A stretch of 64,000 nucleotides of DNA from Macrobrachium rosenbergii (Eukaryota > Arthropoda > Malacostraca > Decapoda > Palaemonidae): assembly GCF_040412425.1 (NCBI RefSeq), contig NC_089749.1, forward strand, positions 40,619,239-40,683,238. Direction: 5' to 3'. Of this stretch, positions 47,390 to 60,444 are shown in pieces; position 1 is the first letter of the stretch, and each line of letters starts with the position of its first letter. The notes below the pieces were generated by a model, which was not told the origin of the DNA, made no database searches, and saw nothing but the letters and a program-made list of their open reading frames with translations. The position numbers were made by a program, and so were the translations under genes.

Positions 47390-49330
47390 TGCCGACTTCA
47401 CCTGCCAGCAAGATTCATCGTAGGATTCATCCCAAATATAAGAAGCTTATCATTTATGCAAGAATAATCAATTGGACTTTTTCTGGTATAGTTTCACTGA
47501 GCTTAAAAGTCAAGCTCCGGTTGCTTATGAGAGAGCTGAGAGAGCATATAAGGAGGATATAAAAGGGATCTTGGTCTCCAGTGGTGATGACCATAAGTGG
47601 TGATCTACCCTTAAGTCATCACTCTTTGGAGTTGATTCTAGCATGCCTCCCCTTGTGGGAGCTGACAGGACTGTTGTATATTGGCCATAAGTCTTTGTGA
47701 GCAAACAGTATGGTGCTGCCTCAGTCATGCTTTCCAGAGTCTAAGTTGTCTTCAGTGTTCAATGGTCTTCAGATCTAAAGAAGCCAAAGCTTTGTTCCTG
47801 AGGCTTGACAGTTGCAGCAGCGTATACCCTGACAGGATCTTTCCCATCTTTTTCTTGTAAGACTGCTGATTTCATTGCTTCTAGGTGTGCCAGTATTTTC
47901 TGAAATTTAGTTGGATTTGCATATTTTCTATCTTTTTCGAGGAAGGGTAACATTGCTGTGTTGCCTAAGAACTAAGCCCATCCTCATGCCCCTCATAATA
48001 TATGCAGATTGTAATTACCCCTGTTTTACCTATGTTTTTAGAAGCTGCTCGCAAAGAACCTGCCACCAGCATTACAGTTTGGGTTTCATAAAGGCACTTT
48101 TGCCAATATCTACTGTCTTGTAGAGTGCTCTTGATGAGGATGCAGAGGCATACATGGTTGGTTTAGATTTTAGTGCAGCTTTTGACTATGTGAATCATAA
48201 AGCACTTATCTACAAGTAAAGATTATTGGGAATTAGTGGATCTTTTCTTAATACATTAAATGAATTTTTGATAGGTAGAGGTCAAAGGGTCTGTGTTGAT
48301 GGTAATTTTGGTACCTTAAATAATGTCATTTCAGGTTTTCTTTGAACTATGCCGTGTATTATCTATACTAGTGACACATGGCAAAGTCTAGAGAATAAAC
48401 TGATTGCATATGCTAGAGATGCTATTCCTCTGGCTGTTGTTCCTTCTCCATGCCTTAGGTGTGTGGTTGCAGAATCCGTGAATTGAGATCTGCATGTATT
48501 CATGAGCAGAGTAGGCTCTGGGGAATGAAACTTAACCCTTCTAAAACTCAAAGTATGATAGTCAAGTGATCCAGAACACTTTTGCCTTTGCATCCTGATT
48601 TACATTTCAATCGTGCAGTTTTAAATGTTAATGACTCTTTTAAGATTTTAGGTACAACATTTGATAAGAAATTGGCTTTTGAGAAGCATATAAGAATTAT
48701 TGCTTTTTCTGTTTCTCAAGAAGCTGGTATCTTGTGGAAATGTTTTCAAATGTCCTTGATGAGGCTGTTATATCTAAGTGTTTTAACTCTTCCCTTCTTT
48801 GTCTAGGGTACTGTTCTCAAGTGAGGTCTTTGAGTGCTGACTTTCATCTCAAGACTCCTGGATAGGATTTTTTCATCAGTCAAGTTTCTTTTGACTTGTG
48901 GCACAAAAGTAAAGTGAGTTCATTATGTTTGTTTCATAAAATGGACTACAATGATATGCGTCCTCTGCACTCTTCTTTGCCAAACCTAGCTATTTTTTGC
49001 TCGCAACGCTAGGCAGGCTGCTGCTGCAGCGTGTCATTTTTTAGTGTCAGTTTTAATACTATTCACTATTCTAGGAGTTTTATTTTGGTTGCAACTAAAA
49101 TGTGGAATAGTTTGACTAGTGCAGTGTGCATTTCTTCTGATCTCAAAATGTTTAGGCAAGAAGCAAATTCGTTCCTTCTTTCTGCTGACATCTCCGGAAC
49201 TCAGGTGTACATGTATTTGCTTAGTTTTCCTCTCCCTCTTTGAAGGCTAATTTCCCTTTGGAGTTTTCATGGGCTTATTGGACTAGATATAGGCTCTCGA
49301 CTATCCATAAAAGCTTCCAGCTGAAGATTT
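47390..49330 (+). pseudogene. Jockey/CR1-like non-LTR retrotransposon remnant
   Basis: Frameshifted ORF2. Blocks: YERAERAYKEDIKGILVSSG, DDHKWWSTLKSSLFGVDSSM and PPLVGADRTVV (about 47530-47675), the pre-RT region; VGLDFSAAFDYVNHKALIYK and LLGISGSFLNTLNEFLIGRG (about 48155-48280), RT palm; IAYARDAIPLAVVPS (about 48405-48445), where the YADD active site reads YARD; then FKILGTTFDKKLAFEKHIR. The C-terminus reads TKMWNSLTSAVCISSDLKMF (about 49098-49155). The endonuclease is missing, so the copy is 5'-truncated. Confidence 0.8.
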
Positions 49331-49821
49331 AAAGAAGAAAGTATATAGCTAATTTAAGCCATCATAACGTCCCCTAGCTATCCTTTGTGTATGAAAAAAG
49401 TAAATATTTGATATCATCAGGTTTTAAATAGCCTAGGCTGTAAGTCAACTGTTTTGATGAAGTAGTACTATCAAGAATTTTTGCTTGAGCATTTGTGTTT
49501 GAAGGGATGAAGAACTGTACCAAGAATTTACCATTTTCAATGGCTAATCTTATGCCTTTTCCATACCCCACAATACATCTTCAAGTTAACAAGCCTGGAA
49601 AATGGTTACTGTTGTTTTAATAATGAAAGGAATGTGAATGTGGTGTGTGTACAAGATGTATCCATGACAACACAACAAATCCACTGAAAGTAGCCTTATG
49701 TGTGATGCAATATTACCCCAAGACAGTTAAATAACTAAGTCAAAGTAACATTGTACGGGAACTCTACAGCCATTTCAAGATTCATGTGCAGCAAACCCTA
49801 GGGAATCAGCAGAGAGTAAAA

Positions 49822-49964
<143 letters not shown>

Positions 49965-50999
49965 TGTTGTAAGCTTAGCATTGCACTCTGCAAAAGGCCT
50001 GATGGTGAAAGCATCACACTGTTTTTTATCACAGTAGCGCAGATGCTATGAAACTGGTATTTACGTATGCCGTAAATTTTTGGTTAACCCATTACATTGT
50101 ACTTGTATCTAACTTAGAGAGAGGGAAACTCTAGTGAGAAACCATACATTTAGGGCCACGATAGGCGAGGGGGTGAGGCCTTCCCAAACCCCATGGCCAC
50201 CCTCACAAGCATTTAGGACACTGTCTAATGTTAGGTGAGGAAGGTTCTGCTGTATGTCCCTGTTAATCTCGTTTTGTTCATCTCGTTCCAAAAAACACGG
50301 GAATCCAACCACAGCCAGAGGAATCATTATCATCTGATACAGTGGTGTTGTAGTTGATGAAAAATCGGCATTTCCGATGGAAATGAATATCAATTCACCG
50401 GCTCATATTAGAGAAATGATTCAACAAGCCACATTTCACCAGTTTTACAGTGTACAGTTGTTGGAAACGTTTACAGCATGAAGACCTGATAGGCCCATTG
50501 GCAATCTGAACCTACCTTAACACAACCTAGCTGCAGCAAACAAAGTAAACTTACCTAGCCAGGGGCTTTGCCACCAGCTAAAGACTGTGTACCCAATTAC
50601 ATTTGAGATCTGCAATGGCTGCTGTAGCCTGACTCGAGTACCATGAATAGGAATAGGCTGGACTGTGTTAACGCTCCGAGACTTAAGTCACTCACTCTAC
50701 CTATCACTGCCTACAGAAGGCCTTGTTAATAATGGAAGTTTATACAAACGAACTGCAATCTCAGTAAGGAATGATAAGCCTTTTGCAAACTTAGCCAATT
50801 ACATTTTATCATATCTAAGCTGCACACTGCCACTAGCATTCTTAACATTCAGTACCCAATACTTAGATATGATTTTCTACATAACATCAAGTTTATCAAA
50901 CTAGAACAATCAAGTAAAATTGTAAGTAATTATAAATTCGTCTATTCTCTAAATGGTACAAAATCGGTTCATTACTTCATTTATTCCTTGAGAAACTTT

Positions 51000-51026
51000 G
51001 TATATACATATACATACTGTACATAC

Positions 51027-51105
<79 letters not shown>

Positions 51106-51161
51106 TACATATTTGCATATATATATATAATATATATACATATATAATATATAATATATAT

Positions 51162-51212
<51 letters not shown>

Positions 51213-51232
51213 ATGTATGTATATACACACAA
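51000..51232. repeat. Interrupted (AT)n array
   Basis: AT repeats with interruptions by GCATACATATTTGC and AATATAT phases, ending in GTGTGTGTATGTATGT. Confidence 0.95.
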
Positions 51233-53290
51233 AATAAAGCCAACTTCATTGAATAGACAGCATGAAAAAATTCCATATAGAAATTTTGTTTGGTCTTAAG
51301 TATACCTGTTATGGTTGATAACTCAGTGTTGATTCAGATGACCTTATGCCAGCACTGACTCCTGATCCTGAAGCAGTCCGTAAATATAATTATTATGAAT
51401 GAAAAGCGTGGCCAGGGTGAGGACCACAGTGGCCCTTACATCAAGCTGATTGGTCTTATGGCCTTGCCTGAGAGCGGTCCTTGAGTGAGAGACAGTGTCA
51501 AAGTAAACAAGAAACATGACGGGGCTTCTGGGCTTGCTTTAGCAACAGAGAGAGAGAGAAGAGCTTTTCAGGCGTGCAAGAGGTGTTAGAGCCTATGACC
51601 CCATAACTCATTTTTGTGTGCACACCTAAGTCTTACAGAAGCACCACGAGTTTTAAACTGAGAATTGATTTTAATGATATCAGTTCTTGGTCTTTTGGGT
51701 TCTTTTAACCCTTTAGTCGATTCTTAAATTCATGTTTAAATTAGAACTTTCAGTTTGAATCCTTCTAAATGCTTTAAAACTAACACATGACCAACTATAT
51801 AGAGCACCATTTGGATCAAGTAAAGAAAAGCACTCCCAGATGTGATCAGTCAAGATGAGGAAGTCATATGAGGAAGTGAGGATACGACGCACTCCCAAAA
51901 GAGTGCCTATCTGTAATTGACCCTTATCAGTTTAGGATGACCAGGAAATAAGGATTTGCTTAATCTCAGAGAAGTAGTTTAATATGGCAGCCATTTAATA
52001 ATCAGTAACTTGTGTTCAATGGATCCACGCGCATTGCAGTGCGATTCAGTGATTATAGGGGACGAGACCGACAACACTACAGGAATGCGGGAATTCTCAT
52101 GTCAAAAGGTGATGAAACAACATTTACATAAAATCATTTAATATACATTTGATGAAGCTCCGGCTGGACTCATCATATATTTTTTTCCTTCACCAGTCAG
52201 CCAAAAGAGACGTGAGATGAACATACAAACATTCAGATGTCAGTAAGTGGGCAGATGAAGCACCACTGGGCGAAAATACCCTTCTTTCTGAAGAAGCCAG
52301 ATGACTTCACGTGGCTGCTACTCATACTGGTCCAATCTGGTATATACTGTACTTAGGAGGATGATTAGATGTGGGGTTTAGGTGAAACGAAGATCGGCTA
52401 TGACGATGTATGTTCGTAAATTTTTGTGTGTAACTTCAGTGATGGTTCGTAATGATCAAGGGCTAGCAAACAATGAAGAGGAATTTCATTTTAGTTACAA
52501 AAAATGTTTAAATGAATTACTATAACTGCATGGAAATCTACAAGATTCTCATCTCAAGTGAAACATGAATAGTTGACACCCATCTTGTTTTGTCTAATAA
52601 AAAGTTAATATTTGGCTTGTATAGAGGCCTATATTTCGCTAAAGTTTCTCTAGTAAAAGAATAGTTATAATAGCCTTCATGAATATTGCCCACTAAGGTC
52701 ATTTTTCATTAGAGATTAAATGTATGAACGGAAATGCATTGAGATTCTCCCCCATTCTACTCTAAGTTTGTAATGAATTTCTCGATTTGCTTTATGTCTT
52801 GTTAGCTAAATCACTATCAATAACTTTTAGAGGGTTTTTGGTCAAATTGTTTGTATTGCGGATTTAACAAGAAATTGAATAACAACTAAAAAGGTACCAT
52901 TTAGACCATGACCAGCAGCCTACGTTGATTCTAGCGAGCTTCAAAAACCCAACTTGTATCAACACGGCCGAAGACTGATTTTTATCTTTTTTTTATTTTA
53001 TTTTACAGGAAAGACATCAAGTGTTCATGACATATATTGGACACGTACAAGATCTACATAGCAGATACACAGTTCCCAGTGATGATAGTAAATCTTGAGA
53101 CTAATGTAGAAATAACACTGAAATAAGATGCTACAATTAGTGAAGTCACCCAGTACTGCAAGTGGTCAACTCGACCTCTTTTTCTGTATTTTTGATGTAA
53201 CCCCAATGAATGATTATGACGAGCACACTATAAACAATTTGTATTCATACAATATCGCAAACATACATACTCATGCCAGACATATCCTTG
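51233..53290. other. No supported gene
   Basis: Unique-looking sequence without recognisable coding or repeat motifs. A pyrimidine-rich acceptor-like TTTATTTTATTTTACAG lies at 52993-53009, without a convincing exon after it. Confidence 0.35.
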
Positions 53291-53291
53291 T

Positions 53292-53443
<152 letters not shown>

Positions 53444-54067
53444 TTCTGTTCCAACAACGGAGCAGAATGTTACGATCGGATCAACAGATTTTAGGTGATG
53501 TGGTGTAGTACCATAGGTCTATTCTGCCAGGAGATATAAGTGCTTCATATCCACGGTGTACTTCTGCATCATGCACTTTCCAGAACGGTCTTTGTCGAAA
53601 AAAAAAAAGCCACTCGCCGAATTGCTGGAGAACATTTTGATTAACATCATTTTTGAGATATCATGTTCATACGGCTACTAGACTTGGCTCAACTTGTGCG
53701 TTGGGTCACTTCCACACCTCTCAATAAAACCCAACTAAAAATGTTTCCATAAACAAGAGCTGAAGAGGATGAACGCGTGCATATTCATCGGGGAATATGC
53801 ACCACTCCTTCAAATATCTTTGGTATATGTGAACAGTATAAACTGAAAGGAAATAATACTATTAATCTGCAGCAAACAATGACACTTCAACATGCCAAGC
53901 AAGTTTTTGTCAAGTTTTTGTATGTACATGACTCCCTTGCTCTACTTCGGCCGATAGCTTCCACTATCACAAGGCAAGACAGTCATCTTATTAAGATATA
54001 TTCATTGTATATACAAATTAGAATCTTTATAGAAAGGGCAGACACAGAATAGCCACATCAAAAATAG

Positions 54068-54068
<1 letters not shown>

Positions 54069-54143
<75 letters not shown>
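54069..54143. repeat. (CT)n microsatellite
   Basis: About 37 units. Confidence 0.98.
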
Positions 54144-54148
<5 letters not shown>

Positions 54149-55364
54149 ACAGTCCCTTTTGACTTTTACATTAACTTAAATATTAATCACCAAAGGATTA
54201 ACTTAGTATGTACATCATCAGGTCTGGTAAAAAAAATCAGGAAATTTCTTCATTCACTTCCAAAAGAGGAAGAAGAAGAACAAGAGGAATGAGAATGACA
54301 GTAATCGAGGATGAAGTCTGTGACTCTTGCCTATTGGCGACGCCGTCGCTCGAAGGTTTTCAACTTCTTCGGCCTACCATGGTCTTGCTCGACTTGTGGT
54401 CTTCGCTCTCCAAGAAAACAAAACACAAAACACATCCTTTGCACTACTAAGGTGGGAGATTTCAATTTTCGCACCTTATGTCTTTGGCATTTTCCTGATA
54501 TGCTAGTGCTATAAGATCCGATTCGATTTTTCTGATCAAAACAAGAACTAATGAATTATTCTTATACATTGACTAGATTCTGGATTCCTTTCAGATGTCC
54601 TGCTCACTTTGCTTTCCAGGTATATGATTCCTCAGACGAGATGAGGGAACAAATTAATTTTAGATAGTTTCCTTGCGGCATTTGGAAGAAGAGTCCTGCG
54701 GTAACACTGATATGAACACGTTAAACAAGTTTGATAAACTGACAGAAACACAAGAGCTTCTCATCGAATAAAAGAGACAAACAATATTGACCGCTGTCGA
54801 GTTCTGACAAACGTAGCGTTAGACCAACGTACTTAACTGACTAGTTTTCATCGAATAAAATATATCTTTGGTGACGCAACTTTGGCTTGCATTATTGCAT
54901 ATGGGTCATTGCTACTTGGACTAAAGAGATGCTTTTGACTGAAGTATAGCAGTGATAACATTCAAGCTTCAAGATTCAATCACATTCTCGAAAAATTTAG
55001 AAATTGTTCTGATTGCTGATAATCCAGAAAAGTAGTCTTACTTTTCGCGTGTCCACTTTCTTGGAAACACTTCTGTACTGAAGTGCTTGAGAAATAAACT
55101 TGATAATTCAGTTAACTGACCGGACAGGGGAAATCATCGCGATGATGAGCGTTGTAACAGAACAATCATAATTCAAATAAATCTTTCACGCAAAGAGACG
55201 GTCGCTTTAGTCAACGGGAATTGCTGTGTGAAATCAAATGCCCAAAAAATACCAGAGCAACAGAGTGAGCTGGCCATATGAAAAATTAAAAAAAGGGGGG
55301 GGATTTAGTTGTAACAAACGGATCATAAGACAGATGCTCCCCTTTCCCCACCCCCAAAAAGGAA

Positions 55365-55552
55365 TTAGTACTGTGGGTGGTGGTCCTGCTGCATATCCCC
55401 AAGCCACGAGTCTGGGGACGGTGGAAATTCGGGGTAACTCGGGTTGGAACCGTTGGAGCTGAGGTCGCTGGCCGGTCCTCCTGCCATTGTACTCACCCCG
55501 CCGCTTGCCGCTGCAGCAGCGGCGGCTGCTGCGGCTGCTGCTGCAGCTGCTG
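55365..55552 (-). CDS. Host gene, last coding exon (poly-Ala, stop codon)
   Basis: Minus strand. The acceptor GTGTCTGCCCCACAG lies directly before 55552. With one base carried over from the previous exon the frame reads 16 Ala in a row, then SGGVSTMAGGPASDLSSNGS, NPSYPEFPPSPDSWLGDMQQ, DHHPQY and a TAA at 55367-55365. The Ala codons are mixed (GCA, GCT, GCC, GCG), so this is a coding tract and not a pure triplet repeat. Ser/Pro/Gly/His-rich tails with poly-Ala are common in developmental transcription factors. A LIM-homeodomain protein of the Lhx1/5 type is my best guess, held weakly. The 3' UTR extends below 55365; no AATAAA was identified on this strand. Confidence 0.8.
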
Positions 55553-55786
55553 CTGTGGGGCAGACACAGAGAGAAAAGTTAGTTCATCATGCTTCACTTC
55601 GAGAAAACATTTCAACACATCACTTATGAATTATAGATACAGCCGCTGCTCAAGCTCCATAAGATTAAGCTGGTGCCTGCAACGTCCTTTTAATCTTAGA
55701 ACAGTGGGATAAGTATCATTAACTTCCTCAATTTTGACATGCGGTGCAACATATACATAACCTAATTGCTGACAAATATCACTTAC

Positions 55787-55912
55787 CCATGGGTGCAGGA
55801 TATGGTGGTAGAGGCTCTGAATAAGGGAATGGAGCAGCCATAGGATGCGGGGGCACAGGAGCGCTGGGAGAATGACCGCCGCCACCTGCCATGTATGGAG
55901 GTGTGCCTGCAC
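55787..55912 (-). CDS. Host gene, penultimate coding exon
   Basis: 126 bp, exactly 42 codons, phase 1 at both ends. Acceptor GCTTAACCTTGCAG, donor GTAAGTGATA. It encodes AGTPPYMAGGGGHSPSAPVP, PHPMAAPFPYSEPLPPYPAP and M, a Pro/Gly-rich segment without known fold. Both neighbouring introns (55553-55786 and 55913-56592) have GT-AG borders and keep the frame. Confidence 0.85.
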
Positions 55913-56592
55913 CTGCAAGGTTAAGCAGTACTGTTCTGAGTCTACGCATCCCTATGCTCCCTTGTCCTTCTGATTTGAATGATCCATAATAAAGAATCAA
56001 CTCTTACGAGGAAGGATTCATATCTTTGATACAGAGCCTAAATCTCATCGCCTGATACTGAATTCAGAAACTCTTCTTTCTACTGGACCCCTGAATAAAA
56101 ATGTCTTCAGAAAAAGTTTTACTTGCGGCACATCTGAGTTCAGGATATTTGCATTTCAAAGAAACCCTTTGATGAACTATAGAATTTTCCTTACATCAGA
56201 TCTATTGTAACTGCATACAGATGTGTACCTACGCTCTATATAGCATATCTGACATGGCTTCCCTTCAGTAACTGTAAATAGTGAGACCCACACATTAACA
56301 ACTACAGTATTTGACACTATAAAAAGCCCTGTGTTTCTTCCCGTCCTCTCACTGAAAGACTAAAACTACTTCATAAGCCTATCGGTCGGTACCTGTCGTT
56401 CGTTCCAGGGAAGATTAACTGAAGATGGCGGAGATCTCAAGTCCTCTGTGTGCGCTTATTTATAAGAGTCAAACTTATCGTCAAAACTAAGCCATTAATA
56501 AGAACTGAAGAATATCTCCAACCTACTGTGCATGGAGTAGATCACTTTTGCAGACAAACATTACTTTCAACGGAACCAGGTATGGGCCTCAC

Positions 56593-56727
56593 CATGCATG
56601 AAGGGATGGTGTGGAGGAGGTGGGTGGGGTGGTCCCAAGTGGGGGCTCATGGCAGTCTGTCCTGGCTCCAGATCCAAAGGAGGTCCTGGAGTTCTGTACC
56701 CATCGGGCATGTCAATCATATCCTCAT
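56593..56727 (-). CDS. Host gene, upstream coding exon
   Basis: 135 bp, phase 1 at both ends. Acceptor CGTACCTTTTCTTCCAG, donor GTGAGG. It encodes (D)EDMIDMPDGYRTPGPPLDL, EPGQTAMSPHLGPPHPPPPH and HPFMH. The protein therefore begins upstream, at higher coordinates. Three consecutive exons with the same phase, correct splice sites and no stop argue for a real, conserved gene rather than chance. The DNA-binding or other N-terminal domain was not found in 56.7-64 kb. Confidence 0.82.
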
Positions 56728-56863
56728 CTGGAAGAAAAGGTACGAAAATAATTTAATAATCGCTCTGGGTATGTTCTTGGCAAAAGGAATAGAAAAAGAA
56801 TTCATGTCATGTAACAATCGCAAGTGTGTCTGTCTCCTGGCAAAGGAGTTTCAGATCATAAAA

Positions 56864-56866
<3 letters not shown>

Positions 56867-56934
<68 letters not shown>

Positions 56935-56958
56935 TCTACTTCTTCTTCATCTTCTTCT
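56867..56958. repeat. (CT)n then (TTC)n microsatellite
   Basis: (CT)n to about 56932, then CTTCTTCTT-type repeats. It lies in the intron upstream of the 56593-56727 exon. Confidence 0.96.
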
Positions 56959-58230
56959 TCTTGTGTTTTTACTTATAAGCAACTGACCTCACCGTCAAAT
57001 GCACCCAAATAATTGGTTTTATTCCTTCCCATCCTCAAGATACAATAATTATTTCAGAGTTTTGTCAGAACAATAGGCTGCTGCTGTCGACTGCACGAAC
57101 GAACGCATTTAACCGAACCACCTCATTCTGAAAAGCTGTCACCGGGTCTTATCACCAAAATGTTTCCAAGGAGATGCTACAAAACAGTTTCCGCAATGCA
57201 AACGCTAGTTCCCTAAACGTGAGTACATTACTGTTAAACTGTGTCACCTTTTTACAGTGGGTTCCTAGATCTACTTTTTCATATCTAGCGCAGTTGAATT
57301 CAATAGCTTCATCATAATGGCTACTGCTAACTCAGCCTCTGATGTAAACAGTCGGTAAGAATGTTAAATTTTTGGTTCTGTCTGTTTGTTTGTCTCTCTG
57401 TCAGTAGGACTACGTAAAAAGGCAAGATCTGGGATTGGCAGCAAATGGTTAGATTGAGGACTAAATGGCCATCCAACTTTTGGGTGGACTGCTCAGGCTG
57501 GCGACGATTTGCGGTCGCCGAGCACACGCATCTTTTAGCAAGTTTTATCTCTCATCATAGATCTTCTTGTTGCGTCGACCACGCATGACAGTGCTGCCTC
57601 ATTTGCAAGAAAACGAATTATTGGTCATAAAAGGCTGACAAATATTGATAATCAGAGGTTATTGTTTTTAACTATCGGCCCCACATTTTTCCAATTTAAA
57701 TTTTCTCGATCCTTAAATTTTCTTCATCGACCACATCCTAAGGGATAACCGAAGCATTTAGTTTCTGTAACTTCCAGCGCCCTTGAAATCCCGTTCCCCA
57801 TTGCGATAAACGGAAATTCCTTTTCTGTGTCAGCCTCTTACACCCACAAGCAATCCTTCAGAAATACTTTCGCTTTAGTCATTCAGCAACACATGAATAT
57901 TCCAGCAATAACCTACCCCCTAATATCTATGGTTTTTCCATAATTCTGAACAGTTTTCCAACTTCACCCAGTTCAGCCACGTAACTCTGTAACTCTGATT
58001 CACTGACGAATTTCCTTCTTTTTCATAATTGTTACAGGTATTTCACCCAACAAACAACTTGAATTCATTTCTAAGCGTTCCTGCTGTGTAGGCTACATCT
58101 CTGATCATAAATCATGAAAATACTTAATCTCTTCGATATTCGTGTCATTTGCATCATTATCTTTCCATCATCTTTAGCTAAACAGTAATCTGACATGCAC
58201 TCAACTTATACCGTCATCACAAAGTACCAA

Positions 58231-58236
58231 TATATA

Positions 58237-58292
<56 letters not shown>

Positions 58293-58470
58293 TATATATA
58301 TCACACATTATTATAGGTGAAAAATAAGAGACAGGGTGTAGATCATGACCGGTTTCGACTGTATTTCCAAGCCATTGACGAAGTCGAAACCGGTCAGGAC
58401 CTACACCCCGTCTCTTATTTTTCACCTGTGGTAATGTGTGATAAATGAATCACGTACAAATGTGATAATA

Positions 58471-58553
<83 letters not shown>
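58231..58553. repeat. (TA)n-flanked palindrome P1 and (GA)n
   Basis: (TA)n at 58231-58298 and 58474-58510, then (GA)n to 58553. Between them a hairpin: 58299-58360 pairs with 58381-58443 at about 90% around a 20-base loop. The right arm contains GTCGAAACCGGTCAGGACCT, with CATTGACGAA just before it, reminiscent of Penelope-type terminal repeats. Confidence 0.85.
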
Positions 58554-58557
<4 letters not shown>

Positions 58558-58589
58558 ATCTAAGAAAAACGCAAGCAATGAGGACGGAG

Positions 58590-59175
58590 CATAGACGAAG
58601 GGACGCAATAACATTAGATAGAGAAAGGATTAGAGGTAGAATCTTTCAAATATTTAGGAGCAAAAATATCCCGTACCGGTTCCCTTGAGTTGAAATTTCG
58701 TGAAAGACTTAAAAAGGCCAGTCCAACAATGGGCCTACTGGATAAGATTCGGAATTCAAATCAACTGAAACAGCGTACGAAAGTAAGTTCAATACGATCT
58801 GTATTACTTTACGGACATGAATCATGGTATGATAATAAAGCTATCTAAAACGCTTTGTCGATTTGAGAATAAAGCATCAGGAATTAGAAGGCAGATGGCC
58901 GGATAGAAAGAAAACTAGGGAAATGCCAAATGTAATGAGATAATGATAATACGGGGATGGAGATGGAGAAGGCTTGGACATGTCCTTCACAAAAAGACAT
59001 CTGTGTCAGCTGGGCTCATGTGGACATCACAAGACTTGGAAGTCCCTATCTGGATGAGAACAATGAGAAGGAAAGTTTGAGATGAGTGGAGATTTGTGAA
59101 AGTTAGAGATTAAAACGCAGGAAAAAAACATGAGTGGTGGAATTTCACAGAGACCATTTCGTACCACAGCATTGA
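58590..59175 (+). pseudogene. RTE-like non-LTR RT, C-terminal fragment
   Basis: Reads FKYLGAKISRTGSLELKFRE, RLKKASPTMGLLDKIRNSNQ, VLLYGHESWYDNK (about 58645-58840), then WRWRRLGHVLHKKTSVSAGL and MWTSQDLEVPIWMRTM (about 58958-59065). The order FKYLG - KI - LLYG-E-W - GH is typical of the thumb and C-terminus of RTE/Craftsman-like elements. Several stops; no upstream RT. Confidence 0.72.
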
Positions 59176-59193
59176 AGGCGTTGATGATAATCA

Positions 59194-59211
59194 GATATAT
59201 ATATATATATG

Positions 59212-59277
<66 letters not shown>
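59194..59277. repeat. (TA)n microsatellite
   Basis: About 40 units, directly downstream of the RTE-like fragment. A shorter (TA)n lies at 59802-59837. Confidence 0.96.
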
Positions 59278-59279
<2 letters not shown>

Positions 59280-59800
59280 AATCGCAGAAACAGATGACAA
59301 ACATCTCAGGTTGAAGAGGTAAAGGCACGCATGTCTCTTACAAGAACAAGTTTATTCGGCATCACAACACTGGATTACAGACAATAAATACTTAAAATGT
59401 CACTTCCACAATGGGAAAAGCTTCTTTAAAAATTTTAAAATTTACCGGTACAAAAATTAAAACAAGAACTTGGCAAGGCAGAGCTAAAAAGTGACTAGAC
59501 AGGAGGAAATAAACAAACAAAGAAACCTATAACGAACGTGGAGAGTAAACAAACGACGGCAGTTATGCTAGATTGTCTGGACGACGATTGGGTGTTTAGG
59601 ATTAGTATCGTCCTTGGAGTCAATAATTTTAAAATCATTATATCAAGCGGGTACCACAAATCTACCGATTGGACAATGTGCAACCGTAAGCTGACACCTT
59701 GGTATTGACGGAAACTCCAAGGTCAGCAGATTTGATTTTAACATGATCTATAAATGGTTGATTAGTTTGAGCACACCTGCAATACAAAACTGAAGGTCAG

Positions 59801-59837
<37 letters not shown>

Positions 59838-60440
59838 GAAATTCGTAGGGCAACTGCAATACAACACCGAAAATAAGTGATACCGGTACCGATTGGCAGG
59901 CAGTCCCTGACTCCCCATCTCCCGGAGGGGAAGTATCATTACCAGTACCGATTGCGTTAACAGCTTGCATTGACGGAAACTGTAAGGTCAGCTTTGGACA
60001 TGATCTTAATCCTTATTAGTTCTGGAACACCTGAGGAACAACTGCAACCGTAGATGACTTTACTATCTAAATAAAGGTCTCTTTTCTCGCATATGAACTT
60101 CATCGTCTTTGATTATCTCAAACTTTTCGGTGTCCGGGGCTCTCAATTCCGGATCATTTACCAAAAGTAAACGAGTTTAATGTAGCCTGATATCACACCA
60201 TTAGTTGAAAACACCGTCAACATCAGAGTGACAGTTCCGAGTTGATGTCAAGTCAATGTAACCATCATGATGAATCAGTGACACGCACCATGATGTCACG
60301 GAGACAGGTGGAATACATTCGATCCCCGTAGTTTCTTTTATTTCCGTCAGTTTACCGTCTATCTATCTATCTATCTATCGATCTGGTCATGAAAAGGCAA
60401 TGGGAAATCACATAATACGTCACAACCCTTTTTACCAGTC
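59278..60440. other. No gene; diverged duplication
   Basis: 59687-59790 and 59959-60055 share ATTGACGGAAACT, AAGGTCAGC, ACATGATCT and ACACCTG in order, about 270 bp apart. ACCGGTACCGATTGGCA and ACCAGTACCGATTGCG also form a pair (about 59882 and 59940). A short (CTAT)n is at 60358-60378. Confidence 0.55.
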
Positions 60441-60444
60441 AATT

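Noticed and set aside
55377..55712. 111-codon plus-strand ORF with Cys-rich run
   Set aside because: Antisense of the poly-Ala exon; the Cys run is the complement of GCA/GCT codons read in another frame.
57327..57527. Possible upstream exon of the host gene (66-codon minus ORF)
   Set aside because: No acceptor/donor pair with matching phase and no compositional resemblance to the downstream exons.
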